Shown in pieces: positions 1 through 11,311 of a DNA stretch of 64,000 nucleotides. The stretch spans positions 40,847,501 through 40,911,500 of the forward strand of contig NC_091247.1 of NCBI RefSeq assembly GCF_042477335.2, in the 5' to 3' direction. This DNA is from Ovis canadensis (taxonomy: Eukaryota; Chordata; Mammalia; Artiodactyla; Bovidae). Position numbers and translations under genes: made by a program. Position 1 is the stretch's first letter. Each line of letters begins with the position of its first letter. A model generated the notes under the pieces. That model did no database searches. It was not told the DNA's origin and saw only the letters and a program-made list of their open reading frames with translations.

Positions 1-424
1 CTCCTCCATGGAAATCTGCGGGGTCCATTTGCCATCTATGATTTTCTATTAATCAAACTTCCTATTATAGATATATGGGATTTATGGTAGGAGAATCATA
101 GTCCAGATAGTCCCTGGAGTGCCAAGAAAGAAAATATGCCACCAACCAGAATTCTATCAAATTAATCACCTGGGAAAATTAGTGAAATTGTGCTTGAATG
201 AAGGTATGGCACATAAAAAATATCTATGACTTCTGCCTCATTCTTTGAAAATGAGGTTTCTATTTTTATACTTTTGGAGCGCAGTTGTGAGCAGAAATAA
301 GTGGGTTCAACCATCAAGGCTAAGCGGTTTCAAAAGTCTCCACCTGACAGGTGAAGGGGGACACCAGTGCTTTAGTCCAGGTAGAATCTGGAAGACAAGA
401 CTGTTTTTCTGTCTGTTTTCTACA
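1..424. other. Unique sequence, no gene recognised
   Basis: I see no repeat family and no protein resemblance. A 61-codon open frame at 245-430 has no recognisable domain and runs into an old L2 tail. Confidence 0.5.
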
Positions 425-515
425 CTGTGATTTATTCCTTCATCTAACAGAGACCCTGCTCAGTACCTGGCCTATCGCAGGCACACAATAAATATTGGCC
501 GTAATCATGAATAAG
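425..515 (+). repeat. L2 LINE 3' end fragment
   Basis: The text resembles the L2 3' terminus: a 'cagtacctggc' core followed by 'cacacaataaatatt', the degenerate form of 'cacatagtaggtgctcaataaatatt'. This is an ancient mammalian LINE relic with no coding part. Confidence 0.55.
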
Positions 516-793
516 TGGCAGCCATTTAACTGAGAAAGCAGAAATGTGAAATGTAGAGATGTCCATAGTTGTTGAGCTTGGTGATAGGCTATCTGGCCTC
601 AGGAGAGAAATCCATAGGTCTTCAGCAACTAAATATTATGGGAAGGAGAAATTTCCACTCTCAGAACTTATAGTTTAGAGCCCTGTTGCTCAAAATGAGC
701 TAAAGATAGAGGCTCTCTCCAAAGGGAGAATTAATGGCCATATGCTCAGAAATCAGAAGGGTGTGGAGCAGACATTTTGGAATGCGGGTGAAT
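516..793. other. Unique sequence
   Basis: Nothing recognisable is seen between the L2 scrap and the BovB fragment. Confidence 0.4.
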
Positions 794-1110
794 CAGTTCA
801 GTTCAGTTCAGTTCAGTCACTCAGTCGTGTCCGACTCTTTGCAACCCCACGTATCGCATCACGCCAGGCCTCCCTGTCCATCACCAACTCCCAGAGTTCA
901 CTCAGACTCACGTCCATCGAGTCAGTGATGCCATCCAACCATCTTATCCTCTGTCGTCCCCTTCTCCTCCTGCCCCCAAACCCTCCCAGCATCAGAGTCT
1001 TCTCCAATGAGTCAACTCTTTGCATGAGGTGGCCAAAGTACTGGAGTTTCAGCTTTAGCATCATTCCCTCCAAAGAAATCCCAGGGCTGATCAGAATGGA
1101 CTGGTTGGAT
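794..1110 (-). mobile_element. BovB (RTE LINE) 3' fragment
   Basis: Read on the + strand it starts with the reverse complement of the BovB 3' terminus, tandem 'gttca' units, then 'gtgtccgactctttg'. It runs through the ORF2 C-terminus to 1110, where it stops inside 'gactggttggat'. RTE elements end in short tandem units rather than poly(A), as here. It is heavily 5'-truncated, and six bases are missing near 1091 compared with the other BovB copies in this window ('ctgatc' joins directly to 'agaatgg'). No target-site duplication was found. Confidence 0.9.
813..1073 (-). pseudogene. BovB ORF2 C-terminal fragment
   Basis: About 86 codons stay open on the minus strand. They correspond to the last part of the BovB ORF2 product, the region after the reverse transcriptase domain. 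Landmarks are 'LQYFGHLM', an Arg-rich '[10 protein letters not shown]' block, '[11 protein letters not shown]' and the C-terminal 'KSRTRLSD'. No catalytic motif is included, so it cannot be functional. The same C-terminus recurs at 16.8 kb, 59.6 kb and (antisense) 52.8 kb and 62.9 kb. Confidence 0.85.
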
Positions 1111-3699
1111 ATAATGGAGTAAAATTCAAAACTCGTGAGAAAATAAAACCTGAAGCTTCAGGGAAACTTAATTTGTCTGTAAACCCCAGTTTTGCATTCA
1201 GAATGCTTTGAAGCAGAGTTTACTGGAACACCTGAGATGTCCTCTCTGGCACAGAATCCATGATGCTGAGAGGGCTTGAGGCGTGTCTTCTAGACTCGTG
1301 GGCCTTTTGGACAAAAAATCTGCCTTTCTCCAGATCACCAGAACCCTTCAAAACTTCTAAATTTTCTATCTTCAGTCATTCTCCCTTCAGTCCAACCAAT
1401 GCACATATAGAGAAAGACAAACTTTAGAAGTTATTCTCCAGATGTTCCAAACGACAACCACACAGATCAGAATAATTCTTGTAGAACTGGGTTTTTGCAT
1501 GCATGATCAAGACAAATACCATTTCCTACATGAATGCAGATACTGACTCTTTTCAGGCTTCCAGAAACCTGGCAGAGAATGCAAAGAAGGCTTAATCACA
1601 AAATAGGGAAAAGCTTTCATGAGTAGAGAGTTCAGATTTACAAGAGTATTATTTCAATGGAAAAGGAGGGGAAAAAACCAACAGGATACAAGGTATATAA
1701 CTTTGCAGCCAGCTTCCTCATCCTTCAGCATCATAGTTGCCTGGAAGAATGCTTGCCTTCTTAGAATTTGATCTCTGCTTCCTGGGAGGTGATGCATTTT
1801 GTAGAACAGAAACATTTGAAAGAAAATTCTAGTTTCTTTGTATTTAAATCATTTCCTTTGTGTTTCCTTTGAATCTTTGTTCTTCTCAAGCCTTCCCACA
1901 CCAGATGACTCCAAGCTTTTTTTTCCCTTTTAGTCCACCCACCACCATGATTGGATTGGTTCAACATATACTTTTCCATTTCTAAAGAGTTTCCCATATT
2001 ACTCCAGGTAGAAGGGATAAAAAACACATAAAATAAGCCCTGTCTGATGACAACTTCCATTCTAACAGGGCCACAGCTGTAGTTCCCAAGTGATTTCAAC
2101 CTAGTAAGCACTAACATAGCAGTATGAATCTGGTGTGACTTTCTACTATTGCAGCTAGAAACTTCTGCCTAGAGGTAGGTAGTGTTGGACACTTCCTCTC
2201 TCACTGGTTTTTCTTCTCTCCATGATTGCTTTCAAACTCCCTGAAGACAGTGGCCATATGTTTTCAGCTTCCTTATTTCTCTCCTAGACAACATTCTCAA
2301 GAAATGCTAATTGAAATAGGTCTAGGGGCACGGTTGATAATGCAGCCATTTTCTTACTGGATTATCATACAGTTCTTACAGTATAGGCTCTGAAGTCACT
2401 AGGAGAAAGAAAAGGAGACTCCAAACTCAGAGTGGATAGCATATTCATTACCTAGCATGACCATCCTGTCTCCTCTGAAAGACTAGAGTCATCTTTTGAT
2501 CTCTGCAGGATCTTAATTTAGAGGTTCTGTTGACTCTTCGTTACCATGGGATTGTTCAAGTGGCAAGGAGCATGTACAGTATTTAAGGTGCTCTTAAACA
2601 TTACTATCTATGGTAAATAAGAAAGGGGGCACACGTATTAGAGTTGCTGTTTAATGATGTAGGAAAAAGCTGCCTGGTAAAGTGCACCATTAAAAAAAAG
2701 CTGAAATCTGTGCCAAACAATGACCTGAGGATATACTGAGAGCTTCCGGGTCAGCACCACACCTTCTAACTTGAAAAGTGATGGGTGTCAAGTGTCTTTG
2801 AGGAGTCAAGAAACCTAAGGAGTGGAGGATGCTAGGTTGGAAGAGGAAGTGGTTGATGAGACAGGGATTGCACACATGTGTATCCACGAAGCCTCTTGCT
2901 GAAAGTGTGCTTGTGTCTCATTTTCAGATCTTCTTTCTTATTAAACCAATGAAACAAACCCACAAGCTTAGAAAACAAATCAAAACTCCAGTCAACAAGA
3001 GTAATCTGTATCTGTTAAAATGGCATATGGTAAGCAAGTCTTGGATCCTTCAAAGAGATGCCCAAAGCAAAACTACTTTTACTATTATTTTTCTGCTTTT
3101 ACAAACACAAGCTAGTAATTGCGATCATGTCTTTGGTTTAAAATGCTTTGTGCAACATGAGACAGCAAATTTATCTGTATAGTTCTAGTAAGCTGTAACT
3201 TTAGAAACTACAATGGATTTTATATCCTCCCAGGAAGATTTTATGGGTCTTAAAAAAAAAAAAGTTGAAGAATTATAAAGTCTGTATCTGCTTGTTTAGT
3301 AGGAGAGTTCCAAAGGCTATTCCTTTGTAATTTCTATCTAATTGATCACGCTTACTGTCTGGTAACTTATAGTGATATAGACTGCCATTTATAAGTATTT
3401 CCTGAGACTTACAGGAGTATAAATCCATGATAAAGTGTTCTCTGGGTCTCACCTGAACATCTCTTAGACTCCTTCTGTTGCTTTGTATAGACAGAGCTAG
3501 TCAACTGAATTGAACCCAGCGAGGAACATTCTTCCCAATCCTGAAACGCTAAAAACAGGGTTGGTGAGACAAGACATAACTACACATGGAATGATATTTA
3601 GAAAGATATGGCAAGGGAGTAAATGTTTTCTTGGTTTTCCAAGTGAATTATACTTATGAGAAATATGTTGGCTCAGAAGGGAGGGGACCGAACATTATA
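1111..3699. other. Long unique stretch, no gene recognised
   Basis: Open frames here (for example 1761-2117 minus, 118 codons, and 2829-3182 plus, 117 codons) resemble no known protein and lack a credible gene context. Around 2220-2290 a weak L2-like phrase ('actccctgaagacagtggcc') is possible. No young retrotransposon is present. Confidence 0.5.
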
Positions 3700-4012
3700 T
3701 TTAGATGGTCGGGGAAGTTATAACATGTAAAGTTGGCACTGCATCTAAAGGAGCTGATTTTGAAGTCAGAGGAAACAGAAGGGTGTGCTAAGTGAGTCTA
3801 AGCCTGAGCAAGTGAGCAGAGGAAGGAGAGCTCCAGATGGGCTCTGGAGACCAGAACCCTAAACAAACAAGATTGCCCGAAGCAGATGCCATATGCATGC
3901 TGCAGGATTGTTTACTACAGAGGGAGACTTAGATTAGGCCATGATCACCTTCTGTATCAGGCTAAGGAGTTAGCATTTTATCCAACGTCTAAACTATTAG
4001 CTATGGCTAAGG
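3700..4012 (-). repeat. Possible L2 LINE relic
   Basis: Phrases such as 'gagtctaagcctgagcaagtgagcag', 'ttaggccatgatca' and 'aaggagttagcattttatcc' resemble the antisense of the L2 ORF region. Divergence is high, so strand and borders are tentative. Confidence 0.35.
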
Positions 4013-4412
4013 TATATCAAGATTGCCTTGGTTAATAACAATGGAAAATTTAAAATTTTCTCCTCCAAAGATTGAAAATTGGCCTCTCTTTCAAATATTT
4101 GTCCATAAGGCAGATAGAACATTTGAATCTTTACATTTTTTGTCACTGTTTTATTGAGTGCATTTTTATTTATTTATTAGATTGATTTTTAAATAATCCT
4201 ACTGTACACTAAGTCTGGTCAAAACTGTTAGCAAAGATGGAAAAGAGTTTGAATGCTTCTGTGACAAGAAAACTTATTTGGAAACTTGGGTAGAAATCTC
4301 AAGAAGAAAGGACTTATCACTGAGTTTATTTTTCTATCTTTATTTCTATTGCAACTGAATATCCATTAGTGAGTGCATCATGTAAAAGAAAACTCTGATT
4401 ATAAAGCATTCT

Positions 4413-4551
4413 GCTGCTGCTGCAGCTGCTGCTAAGTCGCTTCAGTTGTGTCCGACTCTGTGTGACCCCATAGAAGGCAGCCCACCAGGCTCCCCCATCC
4501 CTGGGATTCTCCAAGCGAGAACACTGGAGTGGGTTGCCATTTCCTTCTTCA
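4413..4551 (-). mobile_element. Bov-A SINE monomer
   Basis: It starts with a (ctg)n tract, the reverse complement of the Bov-A2 (cag)n tail. It continues through 'gctaagtcgcttcag', 'gtgtccgactctgtg' and 'gagtgggttgccatttcc'. A 12-bp target-site duplication, ataaagcattct, lies at 4401-4412 and 4552-4563, so both ends are well defined. Bov-A derives from the BovB 3' end and is mobilised by BovB. Confidence 0.9.
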
Positions 4552-4670
4552 ATAAAGCATTCTATGCAGATGCAATTGTTTATGTTCTGGCAGAGTTGAA
4601 AGGACCCTAAAGTAGTGTCGTTTGTGTTTGAGATTGATAAGTACAATTAATCAAATCCTTATCTTACTCT

Positions 4671-4908
4671 GGTTTCCCTGGTGACTCAGAGGTTAAAGCA
4701 TCTGCTTCTAGTGCAGGAGACCTGGGTTTGATCCCTGGGTTGGGAAGATCCCCTGGAGAAGAAATGGCAACCCACTCTACTATTCTTGCCTGGAGAATCC
4801 CATGGACGGAGGAGCCTGGTGGGCTACAGTCCATGGAGTCGCAAAGAGTCAGACACGACTGAGCAACTTAACTTTCACTTTCACTTTATCTCTCTCTACA
4901 CTTTAATC
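4671..4908 (+). mobile_element. Bov-tA SINE
   Basis: The tRNA-Glu-like head (starts 'ggtttccctggtgactcag'; B box 'ggtttgatccc') is joined to the BovB-derived tail ending 'agacacgactgagcaac' and a (tttcac)n-type terminus. A perfect 16-bp target-site duplication, atccttatcttactct, flanks it at 4655-4670 and 4909-4924. The internal Pol III promoter is mutated but recognisable. Confidence 0.93.
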
Positions 4909-4972
4909 ATCCTTATCTTACTCTACACTTTAAACATCTGGGAGGATGTTTACTTTAAAAGAAAGGCTACTT

Positions 4973-5550
4973 TTAGACAAGACATGGAAGAAACCTAAAT
5001 ATCCATTGACAGAGGAATGGATAAAGAAGATGTGGTACCTATATACAATGGAATATTACTCAGCCATTAAAAAGAATGAAATAATGCCACTTGCAACAAC
5101 ATGGATGGACTAAGGATTGTCATACTGAGTGAAGGAAGTCAGAGACAGAAGGAGAATTATATGACATCCCTTATATCTGGAATCTAAAAAAAATGATACA
5201 AATGAATTTACAAAACAGAAAGACTCACAGACTTTAAGAATGAACTTATGGTTGCCAGAGGGAAGGATGGGGGCAAGGGATATTAAGTTTAGGATAGACA
5301 TGTACACACTGCTATATTTAAAATGAATAACCAACAAGGGTCTATTGTATAGCACATGGAACTCTGCTCAGTGTTATGTGGCAGCCTGGATGGGAGGGGA
5401 ATTTGGAGGAGAATGTGTGTGTGTATATGTGCGTGTGTATATATATATATATATATTCTGTGAAAGCTGAATCTTTTCACTGTTCACCTGAAACTATCAT
5501 AACATTGTGAGTCAGCTATACCTCAATACAAAACAAAAAGTTTAAAAAAG
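4973..5550 (+). mobile_element. L1 LINE, 5'-truncated 3' end
   Basis: It begins in the ORF2 C-terminus, decoding to a degraded 'MEET..IDRGMDKEDVVPIYNGILLSH' type string that corresponds to the usual 'DEWIKKMWY.YTMEYYSAIKKN' block. The L1 3' UTR follows and ends in an A-rich tail at about 5550. A (TG)n(TA)n microsatellite lies inside the UTR. An imperfect duplication, gaaaggctactttta at 4961-4975 and gaaaggctatttta at 5551-5564, marks the insertion. Truncation and stops make it inert. Confidence 0.85.
5414..5457. repeat. (TG)n(TA)n microsatellite
   Basis: Alternating gt units pass into ta units within the L1 3' UTR. It is likely length-polymorphic. Confidence 0.9.
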
Positions 5551-5622
5551 GAAAGGCTATTTTACTTTACTCTTAATACCCAAATCAAACCAAATTGTGA
5601 GAGCATGGTATGTTAGAATGTA

Positions 5623-6040
5623 AAAAGAATTCATTTGAATCAGTTCTGATGAGATGGATGAAACTGGAGCCAATTATACAGAGTGAAGTAAGCCAGAAAG
5701 AAAAACACCAATACAGTATACTAACACATATATATGGAATTTAGGAAGATGGCAATGACGACCCTGTATGCAAGACAGGAAAAAAGACACAGATGTGTAT
5801 AACGGACTTTTGGACTCAGAGGGAGAGGGAGAGGGTGGGATGATTTGGGAGAATGGGAATTCTAACATGTAAACTATCATGTAAGAATTGAATCGCCAGT
5901 CCATGTCTGACATAGGGTGCAGCATGCTTGGGGCTGGTGCATGGGGATGACCCAGAGAGTTGTTGTGGGGAGGGAGGTGGGAGGGGGGGTCATGTTTGGG
6001 AACGCATGTAAGAATTAAAGATTTTAAAATTAAAAAAAAA
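5623..6040 (+). mobile_element. L1 LINE (bovine type), 3' end
   Basis: It contains the ORF2 terminal region ('gatgagatggatgaaactgg', 'gtgaagtaagccagaaag') and the 3' UTR ('ggctggtgcatggggatgac'), followed by a poly(A) tail near 6031-6041. A short 8-bp duplication, agaatgta, occurs at 5615-5622 and 6041-6048. The UTR end reads 'gtaagaattaaagatttt', unlike the ending of the antisense L1 directly downstream (6110-6289). Confidence 0.88.
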
Positions 6041-6109
6041 AGAATGTAGCTGATAAATATCAAAGAATGTAAACATTAGGTAACCAAAGAGCTTGGGCTA
6101 TCTCATTCT

Positions 6110-6289
6110 TTTTTTTTAAATTTAATTTAATTAAAAAATTTTTTTTCATTTTTACTTTATTTTGCTTTACAATACTGTATTGGTTTTGCCATACATTGAC
6201 ATGAATCAGCCACGGGTGTACATGAGATCCCAATCCTGAACCCCCCTCCCACCTCCCACCCCATATCATCTCTCTGGATCATCCCCGTG
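6110..6289 (-). mobile_element. L1 LINE 3' end, about 180 bp
   Basis: On the + strand it starts with a T-rich tract, the reverse of a poly(A) tail. 'tttacaatactgtattgg', 'catacattgacatgaatcag' and a C-rich UTR block follow. An exact 11-bp duplication, tatctcattct, at 6099-6109 and 6290-6300 fixes both ends. It is in inverted orientation to the L1 at 5623-6040. Confidence 0.92.
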
Positions 6290-6300
6290 TATCTCATTCT

Positions 6301-7283
6301 TAAAATAAATTGGAAGTTTCATATCCTTGCCCCGAGCATAGGGAATGAAGGCATACACAGTTACATGGATAACACTTGAAGGACATATTGAAAGCTTATA
6401 AATCTGGCAGATACTAGACGAATTCAGCCTTTCCAGGTTTGGTGTGGTCTTTACCATCCATATCAGTCATCCTTTATGAACATAGATCTGAAGGATTTGA
6501 CACTTGCTCCCTGTGAAATAGTTATTTCAGAACTATTTACATATTTCCCTAGGATGCCAATGAAAGCTAAAAAACAGTGGTGAGTGTGAACACTTGAAGC
6601 TCTGAAACCATCAACCTGAAACCTATATTTTTCCACTTTTCTTTTCAGACTCATTTCTGTCCTCCCGTCTCCTCTACCTCCTCACCTCTTTTCATTCCAT
6701 TGTTTCTCCACTAATTTCTATCCCACCCCATTATGTATTCCACCTCAGAAAATAGATGAGCACCAATTTTCAAAAATTTGGGTGGACAATTGGCTTTGTG
6801 GTAGAGTTACAAAGAGGAAAGTTGCATCTGACAGGCAGATTCTTTACCACTACCCATAGGAGCCTTGACATCAGGCAATTTTTATATCCCTAAGGTTGCC
6901 ACGTAATGTTTCCTTGCCTCCTGATTCCATGTAAATGCATAGGAATCATAAATTCACATATAACCTAGACCAAAAAATGAGTCTTTGATCTATAAATGAT
7001 GTGCTTGTAAGCTCCTTAAGTTTCAGTAAACCCTTTCCCCAGGATTTTTGCATCTTCTGCCAACCTTTGGGAGGATGTGTTTATAGCTTTCAGGTCAGCA
7101 CGCATATTTCAGGGTTTTCTGGTTTCCAAACTGGCACAAAACTCAAGGAGAGAGAGAAAGCATCCAACAACCACCTGCAAAACCTCCAACAGGTATGTTT
7201 CTTCTCAACCCAGTGGTTTAGAGTGCTGTAACAGTGGGTTATGATCCAGAAATGGTTCTCCAAACGTGCAGTCTTCATGCTTT
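6301..7283. other. Unique sequence, no gene recognised
   Basis: No repeat family or convincing coding sequence is visible. Short open frames in several frames lack any known motif. Confidence 0.45.
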
Positions 7284-7292
7284 GAACTCTCT

Positions 7293-8088
7293 CTTGTGAA
7301 TAGTCAAGGCAAGGAAAAAAACTATATGTCCACTGACAAATGAATGGATAAAGAAGATGTGGTATATACATACAATGGAATATTATTACTCAGCCATATA
7401 AAGAATGAAATAATGACATTTGCAGCCCCATGGATGGACTTTGATGTTATTATACTAAGTGAAGTAAGTCAGACAGAGAAAGACAAGTATCATATGATAT
7501 GATATAACTAATACATAGAATCAAAAAAAATGATACAAATTAACTTATTTACAAAATAGACTCATAGACATAGAAAACAAATTTATGGGGATGGGGGAGG
7601 GATAAATAAGGAGTTTGAGATCAATAGATACACGCTACTACAAATAAAATAGGTAAACAAGGACTTACTGTGTGTCATAGGGAACTATGCACAATATCTT
7701 GTAATAAACTATAATGGAAAAGAATATGCAACAGACTATACCTTTATGTTGTTGTTTAGTTGCTAAGTTGTGTCCGACTCTTTGAGACCCCATGGACTGT
7801 AGCCCACACAGCTCTTCTACCCATGGGATTTCCCAGGCAAGAATACTGAAATGGGTTGCCATTTCCTTACCCAGGGAATCTTCCCAATTGAGGGATCAAA
7901 CCTGTGTTTCCTATATTGACTGGTGGATTCTTTACCACTGAGCCACCAGAGAAGGCCTATATATCTATATACATGTATATGTATAACTGAATCACTTTGC
8001 TGTACACTTCAAACTAACGCAACATTGGAAATGAACCATGCTTCAGTTAAAAAAAAAAAATACTTGATCTAAAAAAAAGAACTCTCTG
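7293..8088 (+). mobile_element. L1 LINE 3' end, split by a Bov-tA
   Basis: The ORF2 C-terminal region starts near 7293. The block 'atggataaagaagatgtgg' to 'tggaatattattactcagcc' corresponds to the conserved end of L1 ORF2. The 3' UTR follows, is interrupted at 7748-7957 by a Bov-tA, and resumes with 'aactgaatcactttgctgtac' to an A-rich tail. A 9-bp duplication, gaactctct, lies at 7284-7292 and 8089-8097. The L1 is therefore older than the SINE. Confidence 0.85.
7748..7957 (-). mobile_element. Bov-tA SINE nested in L1
   Basis: On the + strand it reads from 'gttgttgtttagttgctaag' through 'gagaccccatggactgtagc' to the tRNA-like head ('ggattctttaccactgagcc'). It interrupts the L1 3' UTR. Flanks share only short similarity, so the duplication is unclear. 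Confidence 0.9.
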
Positions 8089-8097
8089 CCTGTTATG

Positions 8098-8534
8098 CCC
8101 ATGTAGATTCTTGAGGTTGTATTGCAGATAGCACACATTCCACTAAAGAGGGAGTTTTGAGAGGGTATTTTCCGAAGTTCTTTAATATGAAAATTCAGTT
8201 TTGTCGCTGCTTCCAGGAACCCCAGGACACAGGAACACGTGCTTTGGGGAAATTCAGACTGTTTCCTACCTATAGTCTGCACCATCTTCTTTTCAAGGAT
8301 CCCTTCATAAATGAAATTGAATGCATGTGAATGTTATCTTTCTCCTCAATTCAATTTTAACATATATTTCAGAAAATTGTCTGTATGCTTCACGACATAC
8401 CTGCTTACATAGAAGAGACAGGTTCAAATCCTATAGTTCCCACTCCGTGTTCTACCAAAATTATCTGAGAATTTTCAGTATTGTATGTCACTTTTCTTAA
8501 AAATAAGAACAGAGAAAAAAACACTTGCTGAGAA
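8098..8534. other. Unique sequence
   Basis: No recognisable gene or repeat is present between the L1 and a MIR copy. Confidence 0.4.
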
Positions 8535-8710
8535 AGGCCCTGTGCTCAGTGCTTTATTTGTATCAAACTTATTTATCCTCCTAATAACTCTAAAGATGTA
8601 ATAGTCATTTTTCTACTTTACAAATGAGGAAACAAAAACTCTAAGAGTTTAGTTGTTCAAAGTCTCACAGCTCACACCGGGTGCAGCATAATTCCAGCCC
8701 TGTAGTCCTG
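8535..8710 (-). repeat. MIR SINE
   Basis: Antisense MIR landmarks appear in order: 'gtgctcagtgcttta', 'ttatcctcctaataact', 'ctactttacaaatgaggaaac' and 'caaagtctcacagct'. This is an ancient mammalian SINE. Confidence 0.75.
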
Positions 8711-9236
8711 ATACAAAAGAAAGTAAACAGAAACAAACCTGTGCCCTTCCTACTGTAACTTGCAGTCTCCCTACTAGACAACTTGCTTTCACTCCTGTGT
8801 CTTAATCTCTTAATTGGATGCACTCTTTTTCTTTCTAAAAAAGACAAAACAAAACTCTACTCCTTTGGCTTCCAACAAGTATGAAAGTATTTAACACCGG
8901 GGATGGGTGAACATCATAAGGCTCGGACTTGGGGAGGGAGCTCACATCACCTCCTCTGGGATCTCATCCAAGAACCTTCCTGTAGGTGATCAACACTTTG
9001 GAGAAAGTAGCATTCCTCCACCTGTAAACGCGAGATAATGTGAAAATTCAGAGACACAAATGCAGTCAGTCTCATCCCATCAGCAAACACAGAGAATCAA
9101 AGGAAGGGCTGAAGTTCTGACATCCTGAGAAACATTGAACAGAAGTTGGCCAAGGTGCCCATGGCTCCAGCCTGTGCTTCTTCTGCCTTCTGCCAGGGCC
9201 CTGCCCTACCTCTCACATCTCTGAAGCCTTCAGTGA
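8711..9236. other. Unique sequence between two MIR copies
   Basis: There is no gene-like frame. Somewhat GC-richer text at 8930-9020 shows no family resemblance. Confidence 0.4.
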
Positions 9237-9385
9237 GGGTTATCTCATTCAGTGTCCAAAACATAGAGATGGGTACTCCTGTTATCTCCATCTCCTAGAT
9301 GAGGAAACATGGGGGACTAACAAGATAGGTGATTTGTCCACAGTCTCATGGTTGCCAAGTAGCAGAGCTGAATGGGGATGGCTAA
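9237..9385 (-). repeat. MIR SINE
   Basis: 'ggttatctcattcagtgtcc', 'ctagatgaggaaac', 'gtgatttgtccacagtctca' and 'aagtagcagagctgaatgg' follow the antisense MIR order. Confidence 0.65.
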
Positions 9386-11279
9386 CCATCTATAAGATAT
9401 GATGCTTAAACCAAGACAGTCACAGGCTCCCTGGGATCATTGGTCAGCCTAGAATCAAAATTAGTACTGCCTGGCTTCATCCTCTATGCTTAGCCTCTTT
9501 ACAGAACAGGCCCATAAGGTTTCCCTTTTAACCTGAGCTCAGAGATGACATTTAATTCATAGAAAATAAGGTAGGGCATTATGGGTTCTAGAGAGGTTCT
9601 GGACAAGATGGATCTGTAAGCCCGTATTCCTTCTGTCTTGACCCTTTGCCTTTCTGCTGCTTCCATTCTCTTCTCCCAGTCTCCAAGGAGCTGGTGGCCA
9701 CAGATGGAGTTGAGCCTCTTACTCATTCAGGCTGCTCTGAGTGGTGGGCATTGATGGAGTTCTAGAAGGAGAGGAGAAGCCAGATTACAATCAGGTGTGG
9801 TTTCTGTGTTATGTTTCTGATTCACAGCCTAAGAAATCATGGACGAAAAGAATCCAGATCCCTAAACCTCCAGTAATGTGTTGTGATCTCTTTTCTCATC
9901 CTGAATGCAAATTCTATTCATCCTTAATTTTATAAGTCACAATTTTACATGCCTTTTCTTAAAGACTTCCCAATTGTATAAGCTTCAGGTCCCAACAAGC
10001 TCAGATCTGCCTCTACCAAGCACTCTGGGGATCTATTCAAGTCTCTCTCTACCCTGGATGGGGCCTCAAATCACCTCTGTCCACACTGTATTCATTCTCT
10101 TAACAAAAATTTTTGAGCAATCCTTCAGTACTTGTATACTTATTTATTTATGTTACATTCATAAATAAGTTACATATAAAACATAGTCAAAACCAGAAAT
10201 TTTAAAAAATGAGATGAACTATAAATACCCCAGGTTTCAGTATGGCCTCCTTCCCCAGTGGATGGTCAACGTGAACATTCCTTGGTGTGTGCAACCTGGT
10301 TAGGAGAGTCTAGTCTGATGACTGGTTTTGATCTGAGTTTTTCTAGAACTGGTTACACAGTGACACAAGATTTGTACAGACACTAGATTTAAATACTCTG
10401 CCTTCCTGAGACTGCAACTTTCATTCCCAATTCCCAAGTTAAAGATTTTCGAAGCAACTCCATTGACCTAATTAATGGACTTTATAATAAATATATGTTA
10501 TTAGATGAGGGCTTCACATACATTTTTGAAAAAGGCTCTGCCATGAACAATATTTCAAATCCGCTTCTCTGCTTATTACACTTATTACATTCCCCCAGGT
10601 GGCTACCACTACAAAAATATCTGATGGGTTCAGTTATTGTAAGGAACTAACAGCCAATAGTTATTTAATGCATTATCTCTCAAGAGGTAGATGAAGTTTA
10701 GATAATATTTCTCAAGGATTCTCAAGAATCACTATGGGAATCACTAGCATAGTGGGGTCTGATCAGGAGGGGAGAGGTTTTAGAGACAACCTCATTTCCT
10801 GATCTTTCAGGGTATCCACCTACTGGTGAATTGGGCCAGGAAAGGATTTTCCTCTGCTGGGGTCATCCATTCTCAGATTCAGTGAGATGAGCTCAAAGCC
10901 TCACTGCCAGCGGGAGAAGGTGACTGCTGAGTGGAGAGATGGCTCACCACCCAAAGCCAACAGCCCAGGTCCTCACCTCTGTTCTGCTACTTAGAAGCAG
11001 TGTGTGTTTGGGTAAGTCACTGTCTGGATCTTGGCTCCAGCAGCAGGAAACTCTATCTGAAGCAGAGGTGACCACATCACCTTAAGTTCCTTTGTAGAAG
11101 GTCAGTGCTGTAGTGTCATGACGTCAGTGTTGCTGCATGTGGGAGAAGTCTGAGGGCAAGGATGGTGCCTGGGGTCTAACTCACTCTGGATTTGCCCTTG
11201 TCAGGTTTGTGCCAAGTGGCTCCACATTTAAACTGGGGTTTAATCTCACAATTAATTTCCTTTCTACTTGATGAATTCG
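9386..11279. other. Long unique stretch, no gene recognised
   Basis: About 1.9 kb holds no repeat I can name. Short frames at 9499-9726 (minus) and 9905-10168 (plus) have no recognisable motif. Confidence 0.45.
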
Positions 11280-11311
11280 TGATATGCATGTGTCTCCACA
11301 CATGCATATCA
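11280..11311. repeat. Perfect inverted repeat, 14-bp arms
   Basis: The left arm tgatatgcatgtgt (11280-11293) and the right arm acacatgcatatca (11298-11311) are exact reverse complements around the spacer ctcc. It directly borders the T-rich tract of the antisense L1. Confidence 0.97.

Noticed and set aside
742-1122. 126-codon plus-strand open frame
   Set aside because: Antisense of the BovB fragment at 794-1110.
1761-2117. 118-codon minus-strand open frame
   Set aside because: No recognisable domain, signal or neighbouring exon; length is within expectation for AT-rich noncoding DNA.
4671-4750. tRNA-Glu-like sequence (and the same in each Bov-tA)
   Set aside because: These are SINE heads with A/B-box remnants fused to a BovB-derived tail, not tRNA genes; the cloverleaf is not maintained.
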